From positions 1 to 64,000 of the forward strand of contig JAUNHC010000029.1 of the NCBI GenBank assembly GCA_030524175.1: a stretch of 64,000 bases of DNA. Direction: 5' to 3'. Origin of the DNA: Eubacteriales bacterium (GTDB lineage Bacteria > Bacillota > Clostridia > Lachnospirales > Lachnospiraceae). The position numbers were made by a program, and so were the translations under genes. Position 1 is the first letter of the stretch, and each line of letters opens with the position of its first letter. The notes beneath the pieces are model-generated. The model searched no databases, was not told the origin of the DNA, and saw nothing but the letters and a program-made list of their open reading frames with translations. Positions 26,223 to 34,835 of this stretch are shown piece after piece.

Positions 26223-26849
26223 CTACTCCTTTATAGTGGCAATTCCGTCAGCAACACATACTTTTCCGTTGGCGATCAAATCAATGGCTCTCGGCAGAAT
26301 ATCCCACTCTGCCTGCTCCATCACTCGTCTCTGGAGAATCTCCGGAGTGTCCCCCGGCTGTACCTCCACCGCTTTCTGAAGGATGATGGGACCTGTATCT
26401 GTTCCTGTGTCAACAAAATGTACAGTGGCACCTGTGACTTTGGCACCGCGCTTTAACACACCTTCATGGACATGAAGCCCATAGAATCCCACTCCGCAGA
26501 ACGCAGGAATGAGGGAGGGATGTATATTTACAATTTTATTTGGATATGCTTCTACTATCACAGGAGGGATAGCAACAAGGAATCCTGCAAGTACCACTAA
26601 ATCCACATTGCTCTCCTTAAGTCTGGACAAAAGTGCTTTGTGGAAATCTTCCCTGTTCTCAAACTGCTTAGGAGAAATACACACAGCTTCTATGCCGTGT
26701 TTTTCAGCTCTCTGCAAAGCATAAGCCCCAGGGTTATTGCTGATAACAATGCCCACTTCCGCATTTGTGATCTTTCCGGTTTCAATAGCGTCCAGGATTG
26801 CCTGGAGGTTTGTTCCTCCGCCTGATACTAAAACACCCAGCTTCAGCAT
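26223..26849 (-). CDS. purN: Phosphoribosylglycinamide formyltransferase
   Basis: Folate-dependent transformylase of 208 residues, third step of purine synthesis. It has the catalytic Asn/His region [13 protein letters not shown] (about 107-119) and the substrate loop [10 protein letters not shown] at the N-terminus. The catalytic Asp lies in [13 protein letters not shown]. The start overlaps the purM stop by 7 nt, so translation is coupled. Confidence 0.97.
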   Translation of the reverse strand: MLKLGVLVSGGGTNLQAILDAIETGKITNAEVGIVISNNPGAYALQRAEKHGIEAVCISPKQFENREDFHKALLSRLKESNVDLVVLAGFLVAIPPVIVEAYPNKIVNIHPSLIPAFCGVGFYGLHVHEGVLKRGAKVTGATVHFVDTGTDTGPIILQKAVEVQPGDTPEILQRRVMEQAEWDILPRAIDLIANGKVCVADGIATIKE

Positions 26850-27868
26850 AAGGTCACTCCCTTTTCTCCCTTTTCAATACGGCCTACCACATATGGGGTT
26901 TCCCCTGCTGCCTTGACAGCATTCATAGTCTTGTCCACGTCCTTAGCATCCACTGCAAGCACCATACCAAGCCCCATATTATAAGTGTTGTACATCATCT
27001 TCTCTTCAATATTTCCTGTTTTCTGAAGAAGCTTGAAGATTGGCAGTACAGGATAGCTGTCCTTCTCGATCACAGCTCTGGTTCCTTCTTTAAGCATACG
27101 GGGAACATTCTCGTAGAATCCGCCGCCTGTAATATGGCTGCAGGCATGAATGCGCACTCCTGCCTCTTTGATGCTCTTTAACGCTTTCACATAAATCTTT
27201 GTGGGTGCAATAAGCGCTTCGCCAAGGGTTGCTCCCAATTCATCATAATAGGTGTCAAGAGATTCCTTTGACATATCGAACACCTTACGTACCAGAGAAA
27301 AACCATTGCTGTGCACGCCGGAGGAAGCGATTCCAATAAGAACATCTCCTGTATTTAACTCTTCTCCCGTGATCAGATCCTTTTTATCCACCACGCCCAC
27401 GGCAAATCCTGCAAGGTCGTATTCATCAACAGGATAGAAACCAGGCATTTCTGCTGTCTCCCCGCCGATGAGAGCAGCATTTGACTGCTGGCAGCCTTGT
27501 GCCACACCTTTTACAATTTCTGCGATCTTCTCAGGGTAATTCTTGCCGCACGCAATATAGTCCAGAAAGAACAGAGGCTCTCCCCCTGCACATGCGATAT
27601 CATTGACACACATAGCCACGCAGTCGATACCAACCGTATCGTGCTTATCCATTACAAAAGCCAGTTTAAGCTTAGTTCCCACTCCGTCTGTACCGGAAAC
27701 AAGAGTAGGTTCCTCCATATCCTTAAAAGCATTCATGGAAAAGGCCCCGGAGAATCCCCCGATGCCGCCCAAAACTTCCGGTCTCATAGTCTTTGCAATA
27801 TGCTGCTTCATAAGCTCTACTGATTTATATCCAGCCTCAATATCTACGCCCGCGTTCTTATAATCCAT
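26843..27868 (-). CDS. purM: Phosphoribosylformylglycinamidine cyclo-ligase
   Basis: AIR synthetase of 341 residues, fifth step of purine synthesis. It has the family landmarks [14 protein letters not shown] at the N-terminus, [29 protein letters not shown] and [13 protein letters not shown]. The start is set at 27868 because GAGGAGG is 6 nt upstream; the open frame to 27904 adds residues derived from the repeat-rich spacer and lacks an SD. It is separated from purE by 175 bp of tandem repeats. Confidence 0.97.
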   Translation of the reverse strand: MDYKNAGVDIEAGYKSVELMKQHIAKTMRPEVLGGIGGFSGAFSMNAFKDMEEPTLVSGTDGVGTKLKLAFVMDKHDTVGIDCVAMCVNDIACAGGEPLFFLDYIACGKNYPEKIAEIVKGVAQGCQQSNAALIGGETAEMPGFYPVDEYDLAGFAVGVVDKKDLITGEELNTGDVLIGIASSGVHSNGFSLVRKVFDMSKESLDTYYDELGATLGEALIAPTKIYVKALKSIKEAGVRIHACSHITGGGFYENVPRMLKEGTRAVIEKDSYPVLPIFKLLQKTGNIEEKMMYNTYNMGLGMVLAVDAKDVDKTMNAVKAAGETPYVVGRIEKGEKGVTLC

Positions 27869-27905
27869 AGTTTCCTCCTCTGCCGTAGCTGATACGGCTT
27901 TCATT

Positions 27906-28039
27906 CATTAAGTACCTTGCTTAAGGTAGTTCGATTCACTAAATTCAGCTTTCGCCTTCGGCTCGGCTTCATTAAGTTCCTTCGAACTAAGTTCGCACTA
28001 AATTCATGCTTCGCCTTCGGCTCCCATTCATTAAGTGCT
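27906..28039. repeat. Imperfect tandem repeats (64 and 59 bp plus a partial) between purE and purM
   Basis: Units start with CATTAAGT at 27906, 27970 and 28029. Each full unit holds CACTAAATTCA and a GCTTYCGCCTTCGGCTC block with a GCC-TTC-GGC hairpin. Unit 2 contains CGAACTTAGTTCG, also self-complementary. The repeats lie inside the transcribed spacer of a purine operon. Confidence 0.8.
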
Positions 28040-28043
28040 CTAC

Positions 28044-28544
28044 TTAATATTCCTTGTATCCCACTTGCTGCAGTCTGGCATCTTTGGCTTCCACCTGCTC
28101 TTTTAACTCCTGGCTGTATGCTTTTAAGCGGCCCAGAAGATCCTGGTCAGATGTGGCCAGGATTTTTGCTGCCAGAAGACCTGCGTTTGCCCCGCCATTG
28201 ATAGCCACGGTTGCCACCGGGATTCCTGAAGGCATCTGTACGATAGAATACAGAGAGTCTCTGCCCCCTAAGGATGTTGTATGCATAGGAATTCCAATGA
28301 CCGGCATAGGGAAGATTGCAGCGCACATGCCGGGCAGATGTGCTGCCATGCCTGCACCTGCAATGATAACCTTGAAGCCCTTCTCTTCTGCGGATTTCGC
28401 ATATTCAAAGAACACATCAGGTTCCCTGTGTGCAGAGATGATTTTCATTTCATATTCAATACCAAGCTTCTCCAGGATATCTGCTGCCTTGCTCATTACG
28501 GGCATATCTGAGTCGCTGCCCATTACAATTCCTACTTTTGCCAT
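28044..28544 (-). CDS. purE: N5-carboxyaminoimidazole ribonucleotide mutase
   Basis: Class I PurE of 166 residues that rearranges N5-CAIR to CAIR in purine synthesis. Recognised by VGIVMGSDSDMPVM at the N-terminus, SAHREPD (about 40-46) and GAGMAAHLPG. It is the first gene of the purE-M-N-D-fprA operon. SD AAGGAG is 6 nt upstream of ATG. purC, purF, purL and purH are not in this window, so the pathway is split between loci. Confidence 0.97.
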   Translation of the reverse strand: MAKVGIVMGSDSDMPVMSKAADILEKLGIEYEMKIISAHREPDVFFEYAKSAEEKGFKVIIAGAGMAAHLPGMCAAIFPMPVIGIPMHTTSLGGRDSLYSIVQMPSGIPVATVAINGGANAGLLAAKILATSDQDLLGRLKAYSQELKEQVEAKDARLQQVGYKEY

Positions 28545-28627
28545 AATTGTTCTCCTTTTGTATAATGTAATTTTTACGGCAGGGAGGAAATTTTCCCTCC
28601 CGCACCAAGGTATCTCTCTAAGCGTAA

Positions 28628-28656
28628 ATTCTACTAAGATTCCCTTTTTCTGTCAA
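28628..28656 (-). promoter_or_regulatory. Promoter of the purine operon
   Basis: Minus strand perfect TTGACA, 17-nt spacer, TAGAAT. The roughly 75-nt leader contains a GGGAGG/CCTCCC stem (near 28580-28602) without a T-tract; I see no purine riboswitch and no clear PurBox. Confidence 0.85.
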
Positions 28657-28677
28657 CATGATAAAATTTTTGACACA

Positions 28678-30723
28678 CTAATTATTTTTGTATTCATCAA
28701 AGGGACTGTTCAATTCTTCTGTTCCGGGAAGGACGAAGCGTCCATCTTCTATAATGGAAACCATATCACCCTCATCATCGATCACACGGATACTCCCCAG
28801 TTCATCATAAGGGATGGTGATATCTGTATGGCAGGCATAGTATGCAAGGCTTAAATCTTCCTTCCTTAAAATGGAAATCTCATTGTCCCTTGCAATGATT
28901 TCTTTTCCGTCAGGATTAAACACCGGGATATCCTCAGCCCAGCTGTAACAAGTATCCCCCACTGCAAAATGAGGTCCCATTTTCTCGGCAATGAGAATAG
29001 GGAGCTTATCTGCAATACCGTATTTCCGGGCAGCCACATAAGCAGTTGTATTTGTACCGATGGCAAATTCACCCATTGGAATCTTTTCGTGATGATGGAG
29101 AATATTCTCTTCTATATATTTGCGGTTCTCCTCCTCACTCTCAAAATTGCCGCAGCTATAATCAATCACCTGCCCGCAGTCGAACACCAGCTTCAAATCT
29201 TTAAACTGAAGTCCGTTGAGGTAGACCTTCTTCACATGGAGCACACCGCCTGTCCCTGCAAGCACAGGAGAAGTGAACACCTCTCCCACCGGAATGTTCA
29301 CATCTGCCACACAGTTTTCGAAATTTGTCTGTTTTTCTTTATCTTCAAGAGTGTGAAGATGAATGAGCAGATCCGTTTCGTTTCCGTCTTTTCCCTTCAC
29401 CTCCACCCACTCACAGGTGTCAAGGGTATCTATGATGGTCTGCTGTATCCTGTGGTAGCGCTGGTAATCCAGTGTGTTGATCTTTACTATCTCTTTAAAT
29501 ATCTCAGGGAAACTGCCGCCGATTTCCGGTACCGGATAGGCAATGATAGTGAAACTTCTCTCATCCCCTTTAATATATCTGTTTATGATCTGCCCTGACT
29601 CCGTATCCATCTCCTGCTGAAGCTTCTGCTGGGCCTCTGTAAAGGTCCAGGCCTCTTTTTTGCTCACCGGAGAAAAAGGAACCTCACCGAAGGTTTCAAT
29701 ACACGCTGGTCCTCCGTGTACATCTGCCAGCTCCTTACAGTTCTCATAAGAAGTCTGCATAGCCCTCAGTTTCCTTTTCATAAAATCAGCATCCATAAAC
29801 AGGGCACTGTCCTGGCGGTGGTCATAATCATACTGAGCATTGGCAATACCGCCGGTATAACCCACACGGATCTGATTTTTCTTATTTACCACATGAGCGG
29901 CATGGCGGTAGATCACAGGTTTAAGCCCCATATCCATAAACTGGAGGACCGCAGCCTTCACCATCCGTTCGAATCCAAGGGTGAACCGGATATTTACTGT
30001 CTTTTTCTTAGTGATATCCTTCCGCCCGTTGATAAAGCCCATACGGTAGCCTTCCGTATAGGTCCTTGCCATATTGTCGATCTCCTCCTGGGGAAGAGAA
30101 TTCAGGAAGCGGGCAACTCCCAGCTCATTCTCTGAAATAAACTCTCCGAACCAATACAGATAACGTAAATCGGACAGATCTGACTCCATGATGATTTTCA
30201 CTGCGAAATCAAGCTCAGGGTCCACACTTTCACATATCCGCTGCTCCACCATATCCTGGCAGTAATCATTCACATAAGAACGCAGGATTTCCCTTACAAT
30301 TTTTTCCTCAGGTATCTCATCCTGGGCGAAAGCCGCATAGACCTCCAAAAACAGCTCCAATGCCACCGTAAAATCCCACATCTTCTTTTCGTATGCATAG
30401 GAAATTGCTCCCCGCAATTCTGCGTACAGGAAGGTAAAATCTTTTCCGTACTCCCCAAGCTGCGAAACCGCATAAGCAGGATTTCCATAGCTGGTGCTGT
30501 AATTTTCTGAAAGGATATCCTCATACAATGCAAGATTTTCCTTCTGTAATTCCTCCAGAGTCAGACTACGGACATCTTCATCCATTACTTTGACCGCCTT
30601 GATCAAAAATGCCGCTGTTTTCTGGAAAAAACTCCTGTATGGCTCCTGAACAGCATCCTCATTCACGATTTCTGCCGTTCTTTCCTTAGCAAGGGTATAA
30701 CGCTCCATCATCCATTCGTCCAA
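28678..30723 (-). CDS. M29-type aminopeptidase with long N-terminal extension
   Basis: Protein of 681 residues. The C-terminal ~380 residues match the thermophilic metallo-aminopeptidase (M29) family, with NIPVGEVFTSP (metal-ligand Glu), GEFAIGTNTTAYVA, and the HFAVGDTCY histidine region. The N-terminal ~300 residues are helical and have no domain I can name; ordinary M29 enzymes are about 400 residues. The start codon is TTG at 30723, with GGAGAT 7 nt upstream; ATGs at codons 5-6 are the alternative. It follows the HD gene by 21 bp. Confidence 0.8.
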   Translation of the reverse strand: MDEWMMERYTLAKERTAEIVNEDAVQEPYRSFFQKTAAFLIKAVKVMDEDVRSLTLEELQKENLALYEDILSENYSTSYGNPAYAVSQLGEYGKDFTFLYAELRGAISYAYEKKMWDFTVALELFLEVYAAFAQDEIPEEKIVREILRSYVNDYCQDMVEQRICESVDPELDFAVKIIMESDLSDLRYLYWFGEFISENELGVARFLNSLPQEEIDNMARTYTEGYRMGFINGRKDITKKKTVNIRFTLGFERMVKAAVLQFMDMGLKPVIYRHAAHVVNKKNQIRVGYTGGIANAQYDYDHRQDSALFMDADFMKRKLRAMQTSYENCKELADVHGGPACIETFGEVPFSPVSKKEAWTFTEAQQKLQQEMDTESGQIINRYIKGDERSFTIIAYPVPEIGGSFPEIFKEIVKINTLDYQRYHRIQQTIIDTLDTCEWVEVKGKDGNETDLLIHLHTLEDKEKQTNFENCVADVNIPVGEVFTSPVLAGTGGVLHVKKVYLNGLQFKDLKLVFDCGQVIDYSCGNFESEEENRKYIEENILHHHEKIPMGEFAIGTNTTAYVAARKYGIADKLPILIAEKMGPHFAVGDTCYSWAEDIPVFNPDGKEIIARDNEISILRKEDLSLAYYACHTDITIPYDELGSIRVIDDEGDMVSIIEDGRFVLPGTEELNSPFDEYKNN

Positions 30724-30744
30724 AAGCTCATCTCCATTTCTCTC

Positions 30745-31350
30745 TTATTCTGTCATATCATCAATAATATTGCCTAGCTGAACATGCTTTTCCACCAGGG
30801 TCTGCATATACTCCCAGATTTCACGGGAACCTTCCCCTGTCTTGCTGTTTCTTTTGTATATCTGGCTTTTTTTCACCTGGTGCTCTTTCCAGCTTTTACC
30901 GCCGGATGCATCATTTAAAAACAAGGGCTGGCTGTTATCCAGCATACGGGCAAACTTTGCCTCAGGAGTCTCATAGGCCTCAAATTCCTCCCACAAGGCT
31001 TTAAACTCTTGCCCCTGATCCCCGGGCAGCAGGCCGAAAACTCTCTCAGCGGCTTTTTTCTCCCGCTCATTCTTTGTGTCGGCTCCTGCATCATCGTAGG
31101 CATAAGTATCCCCTGCGTCAATCTCTACAAGGTCATGAATGAGCACCATAGGGATGACCTTTGCCAAATCCACGTCCTGGTTGGAATACTCCTTTAAAAG
31201 CACTGCCATCAATGCCAGATGCCAGGAATGCTCTGCATCATTCTCCTTACGTTTTCCGTCTGCAAGATAGGTCTGGCGGAAAATATTCTTCACCTTGTCC
31301 ACCTCGATAATAAAATCCATCTGCTGTTTTAGTCGTTCCATACATTCCAT
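30745..31350 (-). CDS. HD-domain phosphohydrolase (YfbR/HDDC2-like)
   Basis: Metal-dependent phosphohydrolase of 201 residues. The HD motif is spread over AEHSWHL (H near 42), VLIHDLVEIDAGD (HD near 73-74) and the later D in MLDNSQP. This arrangement matches 5'-deoxynucleotidase-like HD proteins that trim nucleoside monophosphates. Cytosolic. It lies between a small membrane protein and the M29-type gene in one directon, with 3-21 bp gaps. Substrate not provable from sequence. Confidence 0.85.
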   Translation of the reverse strand: MECMERLKQQMDFIIEVDKVKNIFRQTYLADGKRKENDAEHSWHLALMAVLLKEYSNQDVDLAKVIPMVLIHDLVEIDAGDTYAYDDAGADTKNEREKKAAERVFGLLPGDQGQEFKALWEEFEAYETPEAKFARMLDNSQPLFLNDASGGKSWKEHQVKKSQIYKRNSKTGEGSREIWEYMQTLVEKHVQLGNIIDDMTE

Positions 31351-31353
31351 ATT

Positions 31354-31668
31354 CTATACCCCCATTAAAAAAAGGCCCAGCCAGCCCACCATGATTATTC
31401 CATTAGTGATGGAACCGATAATGCTGGTCCGATGATTACGTTCCTCTTCTGAAAAGCTTACAAGTCCCATTATAAATCCATAGACGGAAAGCAGCATTGC
31501 AAACAGGCTCGTTCCTCCCACAAGGTACCCTAAACTTCCTTCCAGAAAGAAGGCCAGCAGAACTGCCGCCAGAAACAACAGAAAGGAAGCTGCCGCCAAT
31601 CCCACCGACAGCTTTCCCTTTTCAGCCTCCTTCTTTTTCGCAAATGCATATCTATATCTTCTTGCCAT
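31354..31668 (-). CDS. Small membrane protein with three hydrophobic segments
   Basis: Protein of 104 residues; basic N-terminus (RRYRYAFAKKKEAEKGK) and three predicted membrane helices covering about residues 22-103. From memory it resembles the family called DUF6142 in Lachnospiraceae; this is not verified. SD GGAG lies 8 nt before ATG. The start lies 17 nt inside the end of the VanZ gene, so the two are coupled. Function unknown. Confidence 0.7.
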   Translation of the reverse strand: MARRYRYAFAKKKEAEKGKLSVGLAAASFLLFLAAVLLAFFLEGSLGYLVGGTSLFAMLLSVYGFIMGLVSFSEEERNHRTSIIGSITNGIIMVGWLGLFLMGV

Positions 31669-32125
31669 AATATTTTCTCCTCAGGTAATCACAGACAGCG
31701 AACGCCAGATACCCTAATAATGCTCCCAGCGTATTCAGAATCATGTCATCCACATCAAAGCATCCCACTTTAGTCACTAGCTGGATCACCTCCACAGTCA
31801 CGCTTAACCCGAAACCGGACAAGGTGATCAAAAATCCGCTGCGCATGCGGCGGTTGATAATAGGCAGGATAAATCCAAATGGAATAAAACCTAACACATT
31901 TCCGAATATATTCGTAAACATGGCAAAAGCTCCCACCTGCTCACGGTAAATCCAAAATCTGCGTATTTCCACAAAGGGGATCAGATTATACCTGTATGCC
32001 CTTTCAGCCGCTGCCACCCTTCCATACTCTTCTGAAAAGAACAGAAAATATATCAACAGCAGCACATAAATCACAAACAGGATTATTCCCGTCCGCCTGA
32101 TGATATGTTTTGTCTCGTTTTTCAA
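31652..32125 (-). CDS. VanZ-family membrane protein
   Basis: Membrane protein of 157 residues with about four helices and the VanZ features FGNVLGFIPFGFILPI and FDVDDMILNTLGALLGY. VanZ relatives affect teicoplanin sensitivity or envelope stress; this copy is not near any van cluster, so it should not be read as a resistance gene. The start codon is TTG with GGGGAG upstream. Overlaps the next gene by 17 nt. Confidence 0.85.
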   Translation of the reverse strand: MKNETKHIIRRTGIILFVIYVLLLIYFLFFSEEYGRVAAAERAYRYNLIPFVEIRRFWIYREQVGAFAMFTNIFGNVLGFIPFGFILPIINRRMRSGFLITLSGFGLSVTVEVIQLVTKVGCFDVDDMILNTLGALLGYLAFAVCDYLRRKYYGKKI

Positions 32126-32149
32126 TGTTCTCCCCTATCTAAAACTGCC

Positions 32150-32183
32150 CGAAAAGCCACACGAAACTGCGTGTGGCCTTTCT
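32150..32183 (-). terminator. Hairpin after the 50-residue membrane protein
   Basis: Minus strand GCCACACG / CGTGTGGC with a 6-nt loop followed by TTTTC. The weak T-tract suggests partial termination before the VanZ operon. Confidence 0.55.
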
Positions 32184-32189
32184 CACAGG

Positions 32190-32342
32190 TCATATCAAAA
32201 TATCAGATTTTCTTTTTATGAGTTTTGCCCCATTGACAATCATCAGGATACCGGTCACAAGTCCCGTTACCAGTACCACAATTCCAATTACTAAGCTGCC
32301 TGCACCGGTTCTTGACATGGTTTTGTAGATTTTTTCATTCAT
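32190..32342 (-). CDS. Small single-pass membrane protein (50 residues)
   Basis: ATG at 32342 and TGA at 32192..32190 give a 50-residue protein: charged N-terminus (MNEKIYKTMSRTGAG), one strongly hydrophobic helix (about 17-37, LVIGIVVLVTGLVTGILMI) and a basic tail (KLIKRKSD). AGGAGG lies about 12 nt upstream, a long but acceptable spacing. The composition is strongly that of a translated protein, and a hairpin follows the stop. It stands between the pyr operon and the VanZ gene. Function unknown. Confidence 0.7.
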   Translation of the reverse strand: MNEKIYKTMSRTGAGSLVIGIVVLVTGLVTGILMIVNGAKLIKRKSDILI

Positions 32343-32433
32343 AATCTATCCAGTCCTCCTTTTATATTTCTGTAGGCAACGGATCGGCAAGCCAATCCGG
32401 AGCAAATAATCCCGCTCAGCTGCCCGGTTGTCT

Positions 32434-33108
32434 TTATTCTGCTCCATACTGCTGGTAATATGCGTCAATTGCAGCTTTCAGCCCATCATCAATAATGATC
32501 TTGCCTTTATATTCTTTATTATACAGATGCTCTACCACCTCTGCCATGGTAACGATAGCGGTTGTCTGTAATCCGTAGGTTTCCTCAATTTCCTTAAGCG
32601 CACTCTTAGTCCCCTGGCCTCTTTCCATGCGGTCTACAGAAACCACAAGCCCTATTGGCTTCACATCCCCCTGGGCCTTGATAATAGGTAAAGTCTCCTG
32701 AATAGAGGTACCTGCTGTTGTCACATCCTCAATGATCACAACCTTGTCCCCATCTTCAATAGGGCTTCCCAAAAGAATCCCTTTATCTCCGTGGTCTTTT
32801 ACCTCTTTACGGTTTGAGCAGTAACGGATATCCTTGCCGTATTCCTCGCTGATAGCCATGGTTGTGGCTACTGTCAGCGGAATCCCCTTGTATGCAGGTC
32901 CGAACAGCACATCGAAATCCAGGCCGAATTTGCTCTCAACAGCCTTTGCATAATACTGGCCCAGCTTACGAAGCTGCGCACCTGTACGGTAAAACCCAGT
33001 GTTTACAAAGAAAGGCGTTTTCCGTCCTGACTTTGTCACGAAATCTCCGAATTTCAGTACATTGCAATCAATCATAAACTCAATAAATTCCTGCTTGTAG
33101 CTTTCCAT
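32434..33108 (-). CDS. pyrE: Orotate phosphoribosyltransferase
   Basis: Cytosolic enzyme of 224 residues that adds ribose phosphate to orotate to make OMP. The PRPP loop is VVIIEDVTTAGTS (about 121-133) and the flexible catalytic loop holds YCSNRKEVKDHGDKG. Last gene of the pyrC-F-K-D-E operon, 32 bp after pyrD. SD GGAGG is 8 nt before ATG. A stem CGGATTGG/CCGATCCG follows at 32380..32399 without a T-tract. Confidence 0.97.
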   Translation of the reverse strand: MESYKQEFIEFMIDCNVLKFGDFVTKSGRKTPFFVNTGFYRTGAQLRKLGQYYAKAVESKFGLDFDVLFGPAYKGIPLTVATTMAISEEYGKDIRYCSNRKEVKDHGDKGILLGSPIEDGDKVVIIEDVTTAGTSIQETLPIIKAQGDVKPIGLVVSVDRMERGQGTKSALKEIEETYGLQTTAIVTMAEVVEHLYNKEYKGKIIIDDGLKAAIDAYYQQYGAE

Positions 33109-33140
33109 TTTCTTTCCTCCGGATTGGTTTGTTTTTTATA

Positions 33141-34046
33141 TTATTTCACAATGCCGATAAGCTCTGTGATATCTTCCACTTTCTCTCTCTCCAAAAATTC
33201 CTGGATTCCCCGGACTACCTCCTGGGTTGCATAGGGGTTAAAGAAATTGGCTGTTCCCACTGAAACAGCTGTGGCACCTGCCATAATAAACTCCAGGGCA
33301 TCCTCAGCAGATGCAATCCCACCCATACCGATCACAGGCAGGGACACCGCATTTGCCACCTGATACACCATACGGACTGCAACCGGTTTCACAGCAGGGC
33401 CAGACATTCCCCCTGTCTTATTTGCCAGGGCAAAGGTTCTGCGCTGGATATCTATTTTCATACCGGTCAAGGTATTGATAAGAGAAAGTACATCGGCTCC
33501 GCCTGCCTCAGCTGCACGGGCCATTTCTGTGATATCTGTCACATTGGGACTGAGCTTCATGATAATAGGCTGCTTTGCATATCTCTTCACTTCCCTGGTG
33601 ATGGCTTCCAAAGCCTTAGGATCCTGTCCAAAAGCAATCCCGCCTTCCTTGACATTAGGGCAGGATACATTGATTTCCAGCATATCCACCGGTTCATTTC
33701 CCAGACGCTCCACAACCTCACAGTAATCTTCTGTGGATTTCCCGCAGACATTCACAATTATTTTCGTGTCATACTGTTTAAGAAAAGGAATATCACGGTC
33801 ACAGAACACATCGATCCCCGGATTCTGCAGGCCGATGGCATTAAGCATTCCGCTGTGTGTCTCCGCCACACGGGGAGTCGGATTTCCCGGCCACGGAATA
33901 TTGGCAACCCCTTTTGTCACCACGGCACCCAGCTGATTCAGATCTACAAACTCGCTGTACTCTGTTCCTGAGCCAAAAGTACCGGATGCAGTCATAACCG
34001 GATTCTTAAGCTCCACGCCTGCCAGATTTACTTTCATTTTACTCAT
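33141..34046 (-). CDS. pyrD: Dihydroorotate dehydrogenase, catalytic subunit (class 1B)
   Basis: FMN enzyme of 301 residues. It shows LKNPVMTASGTFG at the N-terminus, the catalytic Cys loop in LEINVSCPNVKEGG (class 1 uses Cys rather than Ser) and GMGGIASAEDALEFI. Class 1B is inferred because pyrK lies next to it. The start overlaps the pyrK stop as ATGA, so PyrD and PyrK are made in step. Oxidises dihydroorotate and passes electrons to PyrK and NAD. Confidence 0.97.
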   Translation of the reverse strand: MSKMKVNLAGVELKNPVMTASGTFGSGTEYSEFVDLNQLGAVVTKGVANIPWPGNPTPRVAETHSGMLNAIGLQNPGIDVFCDRDIPFLKQYDTKIIVNVCGKSTEDYCEVVERLGNEPVDMLEINVSCPNVKEGGIAFGQDPKALEAITREVKRYAKQPIIMKLSPNVTDITEMARAAEAGGADVLSLINTLTGMKIDIQRRTFALANKTGGMSGPAVKPVAVRMVYQVANAVSLPVIGMGGIASAEDALEFIMAGATAVSVGTANFFNPYATQEVVRGIQEFLEREKVEDITELIGIVK

Positions 34047-34825
34047 AATTCCACCTCCGTGCTTAAGAATACAGGGCCGTCCTTGCAGACCCGCTTATTG
34101 TGCACGTGAGAATGACTGTCCACATCTTTAGACTGGCACACACATGCCAGACAAGCTCCAACTCCGCACGCCATGCGTTCTTCCATGGAAATATAGCAGA
34201 GTATGCCTTTTTCTTCCGCGTACGCCTTAACAGCACGCAGCATAGGTGCAGGCCCGCAGGCAAGGATGGCTTCTGCTTCTAAGGCATGCTCCCGGATAAC
34301 GTCCATCACATTCCCCTTCGTTCCGGCAGAACCGTCTTCTGTGGCAGCAAACACCGCGCCGTAAGGCTCAAACTCCTCCTTAAGGAACAATTCATCACGG
34401 TACCCAAGGATTATGGTTTTCTCTGCCTCCAGCTGTTTTGCAGTCTCCAGCATGGGCGGGATACCAATACCGCCGCCCATAAGGAATACTTTCTTTCCTT
34501 TCACTTCCTCAAGAGGAAAACCGTTGCCTAAAGGCCCGAGAGTCTCAACAGGCACTTTTGCGTGAAGACGGGAAAACTCTTCTGTCCCTGTTCCTTTTCC
34601 TGTCACACGGTACACAAGACGCAGCCTTCCCTTCTCTTTATCTATTTCACAGATACTGATCGGCCGGGGAAGCAGTTTATCTCCGCTTCTGCTGTAAAGT
34701 GATACAAACTGACCAGGGCGTGCCTCCCTTGCAATATTCTCTGTGTGAAGCCACATGCTGTAAATGTCTGTTCCAATGCATTCCTGGCTCACAATGGGTG
34801 CATTTTCTTTTACTTTCTTACTCAT
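34043..34825 (-). CDS. pyrK: Dihydroorotate dehydrogenase electron-transfer subunit
   Basis: Iron-sulfur flavoprotein of 260 residues, ferredoxin-reductase fold. FAD-binding is seen in LLPRPISICEID, an NAD-binding block in KVFLMGGGIGIPPMLETAK, and the [2Fe-2S] ligands in CGVGACLACVC plus a later Cys in KRVCKDGP. It links PyrD to NAD. SD AGGAGG is present; it follows pyrF by 10 bp. Confidence 0.97.
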   Translation of the reverse strand: MSKKVKENAPIVSQECIGTDIYSMWLHTENIAREARPGQFVSLYSRSGDKLLPRPISICEIDKEKGRLRLVYRVTGKGTGTEEFSRLHAKVPVETLGPLGNGFPLEEVKGKKVFLMGGGIGIPPMLETAKQLEAEKTIILGYRDELFLKEEFEPYGAVFAATEDGSAGTKGNVMDVIREHALEAEAILACGPAPMLRAVKAYAEEKGILCYISMEERMACGVGACLACVCQSKDVDSHSHVHNKRVCKDGPVFLSTEVEL

Positions 34826-34835
34826 GTAGTTCCTC

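Noticed and set aside
28545..28627. Purine riboswitch in the purE leader
   Set aside because: Only a simple GGGAGG/CCTCCC stem is seen; the conserved three-way junction loops of the purine aptamer are not present.
31652..32125. VanZ gene as a glycopeptide-resistance marker
   Set aside because: No vanHAX or vanRS genes nearby; VanZ-family proteins are widespread in sensitive Clostridia.
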